A stretch of DNA of 64,000 nucleotides. Source: Saprospiraceae bacterium. GTDB taxonomy: Bacteria > Bacteroidota > Bacteroidia > Chitinophagales > Saprospiraceae. The notes below the pieces were generated by a model. It did no database searches, was not told the DNA's origin, and was given only the letters and a program-made list of their open reading frames with translations. Positions 57,151-64,000 of the stretch are shown in pieces; within the stretch, counting starts at the first letter, position 1; each line of letters begins with the position of its first letter. Both the position numbers and the translations under genes were made by a program. Location: contig JADJYH010000005.1 of NCBI GenBank assembly GCA_016719855.1, positions 124,001 to 188,000 on the forward strand, read 5' to 3'.

Positions 57151-58644
57151 TCATTGGCTTTCGATTCCAGTGAGTTGGGAGAGCAGCCATTCTTTGGCGG
57201 CAACCACTTTGTAATTTGCCAAGTCTCCCCTCACTTCCCTTGCATCTGGGTCTTTGGCGGCCCTCAAATTTATGAGCTTGTACAGCGTGTTGATGAAGTT
57301 CCCATAAGAATCCTTGTGATAGCCAAGCAGTTCCTTGCGGCCAATGAACACCCTGAAACTTTGGAGCAGGTTTAGGAGGGTTTCCATTTCATTTTGCTCA
57401 AAATACATCCTTGCGAGCAAGGTTTTGGCGGCGCAAGTAGTCAGCAGGTCCTTCCCGTAATCTGTAGTGGAGAGCATCAGCATCGCTTTTTGGTAATCCT
57501 TTTTTTCATAGTACAAAAAGGCGTAGTTGTAGCGGAACAATCCTTCCCTCTCCTTTTCAGGCAAGCTTTGCTTGTAGCTGTTGATGAATGATTCCACTTG
57601 GTCGAACTCCCGAAGCCGGATTCCTGAAATGATGAAATTGCTGTATGTCCAGGGCGATAGCACGCCATTTTCAATGAAAATGTCAATGGACATCCCTGCC
57701 AGGTAAATTTCGAAGACCTCACGCAGGTAGCCTTGGTTGCCCGAGTTTAGTTGTTTGATGCAGTAGTTGATGGCAAAAAGGTACAAGTCCCTCAGGTCGG
57801 CCAACGGGAAGGCCGTTGGATGGCTTTCGAGTATTTTTTTCAACTGGACGAACGAGTTTTCATTGCTGTTGTCGGACAAGGCAAGGTAAGCATGGTAGTA
57901 CACTGCCACCGAAGGTAGTTCGAGGAAGGGGTGGCCGTTCAGAAAGTGAATCACGGGGTCAAGCAGCCCCATTTTGTACTTTGTCTTTTTGACAGCTTCG
58001 TGGCTGAGTACGTTGCAGCCGTTTTTCAATTTCTCAATAATAAATGCAATGTCCTGGGCATCAATCAATTGCTGAAGGTCAAAGTCTTTTGAACGCCCTT
58101 GTGTCCGGGCAGTGAGGTACGCTTGTTCCCTAAGTTGGTAAAGGTGGAGGTAGTGCTGCGAATCACGGAGTTGCTGGCTTTGGTGCTGGTTCATTGTTCT
58201 TGCCAAGCATGCCCGGTGCGATTGTTCCAAACGGTGTGAACGGTAGGATTTCATCAATTCCAATCCAAAGAATGTGAGGTCGTTTTTCCATTCTTTCCAG
58301 GCCAGGAACTCCTCCACCACTTTCAGCAAATAAGAGCTGATGTAGTGGATTTGCTGCATGTCGAACGCTTCGCCGGGAAACAGGTGCCCAAATACCCGCT
58401 CCTTGTCCAATGCCCGCTCCCCACCGCTCAAATGCTTCCGCACGTACTGGAAAAAACGGACTACATCATCGTGCTGGTTGTGAACTGGCGAGCGCACAAA
58501 CTTGTCCAACTGCCTGATTTCGTCAGGTGTCAGCGATTTTAGCACGATGATGACTTTATTTTTATGCAACGGAAGCAGGTTTTTTTCGAGAATCAAAACG
58601 GGTTTGCAAATGACAATTTTTAGACAAAAGTAATATTGGCGCAT
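57151..58644 (-). CDS. Large helical protein of unknown function, TPR-like
   Basis: The product of up to 497 residues is all helical. It begins in earnest at VLKSLTPDEIRQLDKFVRSP, so the true start may be a GTG or TTG downstream of the ATG at 58644. Later stretches pair in TPR fashion, for example FRYNYAFLYYEKKDYQKAMLMLS and AKTLLARMYFEQNEMETLLNLL. No signal peptide or enzymatic motif is seen. I know similar long proteins of unknown function from Saprospirales; they may be scaffold or regulatory proteins. Confidence 0.7.
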   Translation of the reverse strand: MRQYYFCLKIVICKPVLILEKNLLPLHKNKVIIVLKSLTPDEIRQLDKFVRSPVHNQHDDVVRFFQYVRKHLSGGERALDKERVFGHLFPGEAFDMQQIHYISSYLLKVVEEFLAWKEWKNDLTFFGLELMKSYRSHRLEQSHRACLARTMNQHQSQQLRDSQHYLHLYQLREQAYLTARTQGRSKDFDLQQLIDAQDIAFIIEKLKNGCNVLSHEAVKKTKYKMGLLDPVIHFLNGHPFLELPSVAVYYHAYLALSDNSNENSFVQLKKILESHPTAFPLADLRDLYLFAINYCIKQLNSGNQGYLREVFEIYLAGMSIDIFIENGVLSPWTYSNFIISGIRLREFDQVESFINSYKQSLPEKEREGLFRYNYAFLYYEKKDYQKAMLMLSTTDYGKDLLTTCAAKTLLARMYFEQNEMETLLNLLQSFRVFIGRKELLGYHKDSYGNFINTLYKLINLRAAKDPDAREVRGDLANYKVVAAKEWLLSQLTGIESQ

Positions 58645-58889
58645 GTTGGGAAGTTGTAAATATAGAATTTAGCCCAAAATTAGCACTTCGAGATTTCCGA
58701 GAATCGGCAATAATTGTCTTTGGCTTGTTGCTGGATTAGAAGGAAATTAGCACCAGAATATTTTTTCAACCTAACAGGCTTTTACCAGGGGTATCTCCAT
58801 CCATGTTACTGGAACATGGGTTGGGGATGCCACTTTTTTAGCGCCACACGAATTTCGTGCAGCGTGAGAAAAGCCTTCCGCAATAGCCC

Positions 58890-61774
58890 ATGCGTTCACT
58901 TCTTGCCCAAATTGGCCTGGTCGCAATCGCTTGCCTTTTTTGGCAGCAAGCCAGCCTAGCGCAAGGTTGGGAACGCACGTTTGGCTTCCCCGCTTCCGAT
59001 GGCCTCAGTGATGTGCTGCCTACGCCCGATGGGGGCTATGTAACGGTAGGCGCTACGCAGGCCCTCAGCGGTCCTGACCGTCAAGTTTTTTTGATTCAAA
59101 CGGATGCCGACGGTGACACGGTTTGGAGCAGCACCTTCGGCGATGGCATGAAACAGGAGTTTGCCAAAAGCATCGTCACGGATGGCAGCGGCGGCTACGT
59201 CATCGGCGGCACCTCCATTTCCGACGGTATTTCCTATGCCTTCCTTGCCCGCACCGACCAGTTTGGCAACCAGCTTTGGCTCACACTTTCCGTTCAAGAC
59301 TCCGTGCAGGGCAGGCAGGTGGTTCGCCTCGCCGACGGCAACTACGCCTTGGTCGGTTCCCTGCAAAGACCAGCCCCGGCAGGTGCGCCCAACAGCGATT
59401 TTTTCCTGATGAAAGTGGATGATGCGGGCAGCATTGTTTGGTCAAAAACCTATGGCGGCACGGGCTTCGACGAGGGTTATGCACTGGCTGAAACCCCCGC
59501 CAGCGAACTCCTTTTGGCGGGCCTCACCAACAGCTTCGGGGCTGGCGGCTACGATGTTTTTTTGGTAAAAACCAATGCTGTCGGCGATACCATTTTGACC
59601 AAAACGCTTGGCACCACTGCCGCAGAGCTTTGCTTCGCAATGACCCCCACCACCGACGGCAACTACGCCATCACGGGACAACGGGAAACGGCCAGCAGCT
59701 CAGGCCAGGATGTTTTTTGGCAAAAATTGACTCCAACGGCAATCAAATCTGGTGGCGCAACTTCGCAATGCCCGGTATCGAAACCGCCCGGGCGGTGCAG
59801 CAAATAAGCAGTGGCCATTTTGTGCTCACGGGCGATGTGCGGGCCAACACCACCGCCGAACGGCAGGTATTGATGATAAAAACCTGGCCCGACGGCAGCA
59901 TACAATGGCAGAGCGAGTTCGGTGGGGTGCTGGGCGATGGCGGCAATGCCATCCGCATAGCCCCGAACAACGGGTTCGTGATGGCGGGGTTCACCGCCAG
60001 TTTTGGCGCAGGTGCCAGCGACGGCTACCTCCTCCGCACCGATGCGACGGGCATTTCCCTCTCCAACTTCATCCTCGGCAACGTCCACTCCAACCTGAAC
60101 AACACCTGCCTCCCATACAATTTTGGCACTAACATCCCGAACTACCTCGTAGAAATTGCGGGCAACAAAACCTACTTCGGCACCACCGACGCCAACGGCA
60201 ACTACTTCGTGCCAGTGGAAGCGGGCGACTACAACGTGCGCCTGCTCAACCCTTCGCCCATTTGGCTCACTTGCCAGGACAGCGTTGACATCACGCTGAC
60301 TGGCGTTTTTGACACCGCCACCGTTGATTTTTCCATCTACTCCCAAGACCCGTGCCCGGCCATGGAGGTGGACCTTACCACGTTGGGGCTTCGGCGCTGT
60401 TTCCAAAATGTTTACTCCGTAAATTATCGAAACCTAGGCTCCGAGGCGGCCAATCCAGCACTGGTGGAAGTGACCTTCGACCCTTGGCTGACGGTGGACA
60501 GCACGAGCATCCCGTGGGTTTCCAACGTTGGCAACACCTACACTTTTGATGTGGGAACGGTTGCCCCATTTGCCGAAGGCGACTTCCAAGCCTGGGTGAC
60601 AGTGGACTGCGACTCGACGGTGCTGGGCCAAACCCATTGCAGCGAGGCACATATTTTCCCCAACACATTTTGCTTCGACCCAGACCCAAGCTGGGATGGG
60701 GCGAGCGTTCAATTGGAGGCTACCTGCACGGAAGACTCCGTGGTTTTCAAAGTAAAAAACTTGGGGATTGGGGACATGGTTGAGCCGCAGGGGTTTATCG
60801 TCATCGAGGATCAGATTCTGCAAATGCAGGGCGAGTTCCAGCTTGGTTTCGGCACGGATACACTCATTGCGCTGCCAGCCAACGGTTCCACTTTCCGAAT
60901 GGAAGCCGACCAAAGCCCCGGCCACCCCGGTAACAGCCAGCCATGCATCTCCGTGGAGGGATGTGGCGCCAACCCGTTCAGCACAGGCTTCGTGGTGGAC
61001 TACCCGCTCAACGACGCCGACCTCTTCGTGGACACCGATTGCCGGGAGAACATCGGCTCCTTTGACCCGAACGACAAGCAGGGCTTCCCGGTGGGCTACG
61101 GGAACCTGCATTTCATCGAGCCGGGCACCGACATCGAGTACCTCATCCGCTTTCAGAATACAGGCACTGATACGGCCTTCACCGTCACCGTTCGGGACAC
61201 GCTCTCCCTGTTCCTCGACCCCACGAGCATCGAGCCGGGAGCAGCCAGCCACCCCTACCGCTACGAACTTTACGGCAGCGGCATCTTGAAATTCACCTTC
61301 GATGACATCATGCTGCCAGACAGTAATGTGAACGAGCCGCATTCGCACGGCTTCGTGAAGTTTAGGGCAAAACAACGACAAACGAACACGCCCGGCATGG
61401 TCATCAAGAACCGGGCGGGCATCTACTTTGATTTCAATACGCCCGTCATCACCAACACCGTCTTCCATACCCTCGCCGAAAACTTCATTTTGATTGACTC
61501 CGTCAGCAGTGTCCAGCCTGGCACTGCGCCACAGCCTGGGGTTCGGGTTTATCCCAACCCATTTGATGAAACAGCCCTGTTTGAGTTGGAAAATGTTCAA
61601 GCTAACCACTTGGTTTTCAGCCTGTTCGACATGAATGGACGGCAAGTGAGGCAACAATTTTTTGACAAAAACAAATTCCAATTCCAGCGGGACGGCCTGC
61701 CTTCGGGCGTGTATTTTTTCCAAATCGCAGCTCCGGACAGGACGGTAGCGAGGGGAAAAGTCGTGCTTCGCTAA
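58890..61774 (+). pseudogene. Large T9SS-secreted protein with N-terminal propeller, one frameshift
   Basis: The protein of about 961 residues has a signal peptide (MRSLLAQIGLVAIACLFW..LAQ). Its N-terminal repeats include ASDGLSDVLPTPDGGYVTVG and GGTGFDEGYALAETPASELLLAG, a beta-propeller type common in Bacteroidota. Then come a carboxypeptidase-like segment (TDANGNYFVPVEAGDYNVRL), a conserved block FDPNDKQGFPVGYGNLHFIE (DUF7619-like) and a type A T9SS domain VRVYPNPFDETALFEL, LPSGVYFFQI. The frame breaks in the six-T run at 59713-59718; seven T would give DVFLAKIDSNG. The next gene starts 11 bases after the stop. Confidence 0.82.
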
Positions 61775-61785
61775 CACTTAGTGGT

Positions 61786-64000
61786 ATGATGAAAAGACTG
61801 GTACTCCCGTTTGCCATCTGTGCGTCGGCACTATGCGCCTTGGCTCAACCGAATTGCCCAAACTTCAACCTCCCCATTGCGCCAGCGGACTCGTGCGCCA
61901 CCGCACCATCCTTTTGCGCCAGCTACCTCAACGGCTACTGCTCCACCAACGACGGCTACACGCCCGACCTGCCGGGCAACCTCGCCTCCGTCGTCCCCTG
62001 CAATATCGAAAACAACCAGTGGCTCAAGTTTACTGCCTGCGATACGGTGGCACAACTCGAATTCAGCGTGAGCAATTGCCAAGCGGCAACGGGCATGGAG
62101 TTTTTTGTTTTGCAAACCGCTGATTGTCAAATATTTGCGGCGCAAGCTGCCTGCTTTGAAGTGGCCGATGGTGTCACGGACACGCTGACTGTCGGCGGCC
62201 TCACCTCCGGCGAAACCTACTACCTGATGGTGGACGGCATCGGCGGCGATGTCTGTGCTTGGCAAGTTTTGTCCACGGTCGGCATCAGCGAGGGGGCTGT
62301 TTACGAGGAAGAAAACACGCCCGGCCGAGTGGAGTCCGTGGGCGATGTGGCCAGCTTCTGCGCTGGCGGCACGGGCAGTTTTTACTTTACGCCCGCCGAT
62401 TGTGGCCTGAACTTCGTGAGCGGCTGCCCAGCCTACCAGCAGCTTTGCACCCCGCACCAAGACACTTGCACCGCCGTGCAGTACGATACCGTTTGGCACG
62501 TCACGCCCGCCGGGGCATACTTCGCAAATGGCGACAGCATCGGCGCTACGGTGGACATCATCTTCCCGGACACGCTGCCCGTGCCGCAGGACAGTTTCTT
62601 GGAGTTCACCATCTCCGTGGAATTCGTGGCAGTGGCCGTGGACACCTTCACTTGCTGGAACGACTGCCTCGCCGAGTGCCGCACCATTTTGCCGAGCAGC
62701 ACGCCTTGCGCCATTTTGCCGAAGGTGGTAAAAGTCTGCAAACCAGATAGTTACACGGAATTTTTCACCGTCTGCCCCGGCGAGTGCGTGGACTTCATGG
62801 GGCAAACGTTTTGCAGCCCCGGCACCTTCATCGTTACAGAGCAGGATGAGTGTGGCTGCACAGACAGCTACACGGTGGTGGTTGATTGGTTTCTGGATAC
62901 ACCGCCGACCATCTCACCAGCAACCTACTCGTGCAGCCCAGACGGCACGACTTACACGGTTTCTTTCATGGTTGAAGCCTTCGGCAATTTCGTGCTAGTG
63001 GACGGTCAGCCGCTGTTCGGCCTAACTTTCACTTCTGGGCCGATTCCACTGGCCAACCGTACAACTTTTTGGTAGTAGTTGTTGGGCTATGCGGTACCAG
63101 CTTCCCACCACCAGTCGCTGGCTCATACACTTGCCCGCCCTGCATCGGCGGCACACATGATTTGGGCACTATTTCACTGTGCCCCGGCGAGTGCTTCAAC
63201 CTGCTCGGAAATACCTACTGCAATCTCGGCAGCTACTCGCAACTCCTGTTTGACCCAGCATTGAACTGTAGCGAGACTTATAATTTTACGCTTTCGCAAA
63301 TTGTTGAAACCCCATTGGTTACAGGCCCAGTCACCGAATTTTGCGAAGCCTCCAACCTTTACTACGCCATCGGGTTCAGTATTGAGGACGGTACGGCGCC
63401 GTTCTATGTGAACGGCACGCAGGTCACTGGCAATTTCTACCAGTCGGGCCTCATCCCAACCGGTCAGCCCTACGCTTTCACCGTCACCGATGCTGCCACC
63501 TGCGACCCGCAGCAAATCAACATCGGCGGCATTTTCACCTGTCCCTGCGTCAACAGCCCCGGCACGGTTGAACTCGCCGTCATCAACCAGTGCGAGGGCG
63601 AAATGGCTGCCACCAGCTTCAACAACGACGCTGTGGTCGGCCCCACCGACCTCCTGGTTTTCATCCTGCACACCAGCGGCACCAGCTCACTCGGCACGGT
63701 CATCGGCATCAACACCACGGGCAGCTTCGGCTACGTGCCGGGCCTGATGAACTTCGGCCAGACCTACTACATCTCGCCCGCCGTAGGCCCCAATGCGGGC
63801 GGCATGGTGGACATGAACAGTGCTTGTTTCAGCGTAGCGCCCGGTCAGCCGGTGGTTTTTTATTCAACACCTGCGGTGGAAATTTTGCAGCCTGACACGC
63901 TGACCTGTTCACTTAACGCTTTGATGCTCAATAGTTTGCCGAGCGGTGGCAGTGGCGATTTCAGCTTCGATTGGTCGGGGCCGAACAACTTCACCTCCGC
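61786..64000 (+). CDS. Large secreted Cys-rich adhesin-like protein, partial and frameshifted
   Basis: The protein has a signal peptide (MKRLVLPFAICASALCALA) and Cys-rich beta-domains: PNFNLPIAPADSCATAPSFC, WLKFTACDTVAQLEF and ETYYLMVDGIGGDVCAWQV. A repeated unit includes VCPGECVDFMGQTFCSPGTF and LCPGECFNLLGNTYCNLGSY. The frame ends at 63075 as written, but one missing C at 63046 restores TSGPIPTGQPYNFLVVVVG and an open frame of more than 300 codons to the window end. It shows the style of Saprospirales surface proteins with a distant C-terminal T9SS domain outside the window. It is likely co-transcribed with the gene before it. Confidence 0.75.

Noticed and set aside
60434..61777. A 447-codon minus-strand frame opposite the T9SS protein.
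   Set aside because: It is the antisense shadow of a gene with a clear sorting domain on the plus strand.

Overview
The window looks like Bacteroidota, most likely a Saprospirales-type bacterium. Supporting signs are type IX secretion (T9SS) C-terminal sorting domains of both the Por type and the gliding-motility (CHU_C) type, SprB-like adhesin repeats, promoters of the Bacteroidota form TTG...TAnnTTTG, a KorAB 2-oxoacid:ferredoxin oxidoreductase, DUF3298, DUF2784 and DUF4369/thioredoxin proteins, and an OmpA protein with thrombospondin type 3 repeats. Base composition is balanced to GC-rich except for one clearly AT-rich island at about 42.4-43.95 kb. I found no rRNA, tRNA, CRISPR array, insertion sequence or prophage.

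Layout. 0-11 kb, minus strand: the 5' end of clpB, a DUF4143 AAA ATPase behind a perfect palindrome, a frameshifted PD40 propeller protein, an orphan sorting domain, and a roughly 2,430-codon SprB-like adhesin broken by one frameshift and one in-frame stop. 11-20 kb: an AraC remnant, two lipoproteins, an OmpA/TSP3 protein, MscS, CorA, a PIN toxin/antitoxin pair and a thioredoxin-like lipid- or envelope-facing protein. 20-25 kb: a signalling cluster of histidine kinase, receiver protein and receiver-adenylate cyclase. 25-35 kb: MltG, an amidohydrolase, PanB, a membrane-anchored propeller protein, two divergent GNAT acetyltransferases, a Tat-exported Gfo/Idh/MocA oxidoreductase and a T9SS cargo protein. 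35-46 kb: MarC, an outer-membrane-like protein, DUF2784, a cytochrome c, a protein I do not recognise, an S9 peptidase, a broken GNAT gene, the AT-rich island and an alpha-galactosidase-like glycosidase. 46-56 kb, minus strand: a di-haem peroxidase, the NifJ-like ferredoxin/KorB/KorA group and ArgS. 56-64 kb: a metallophosphatase, a TPR-like protein and two large secreted surface proteins, the last running off the window.

Three things stand out beyond ordinary annotation. First, many intergenic gaps hold inverted repeats built from short repeated 'words' that are largely specific to each gap. They often start at, or include, a stop codon, and reach a perfect 36 + 36 bp pair at 15.5 kb. Second, the kor cluster sits between a full argS followed by a remnant of the peroxidase 3' end and a remnant of the argS 3' end followed by the full peroxidase, which is the footprint of an old duplication. 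Third, at least a dozen genes carry single-base indels, mostly in short homopolymers. This points to consensus errors in the assembly and should temper every pseudogene call here.
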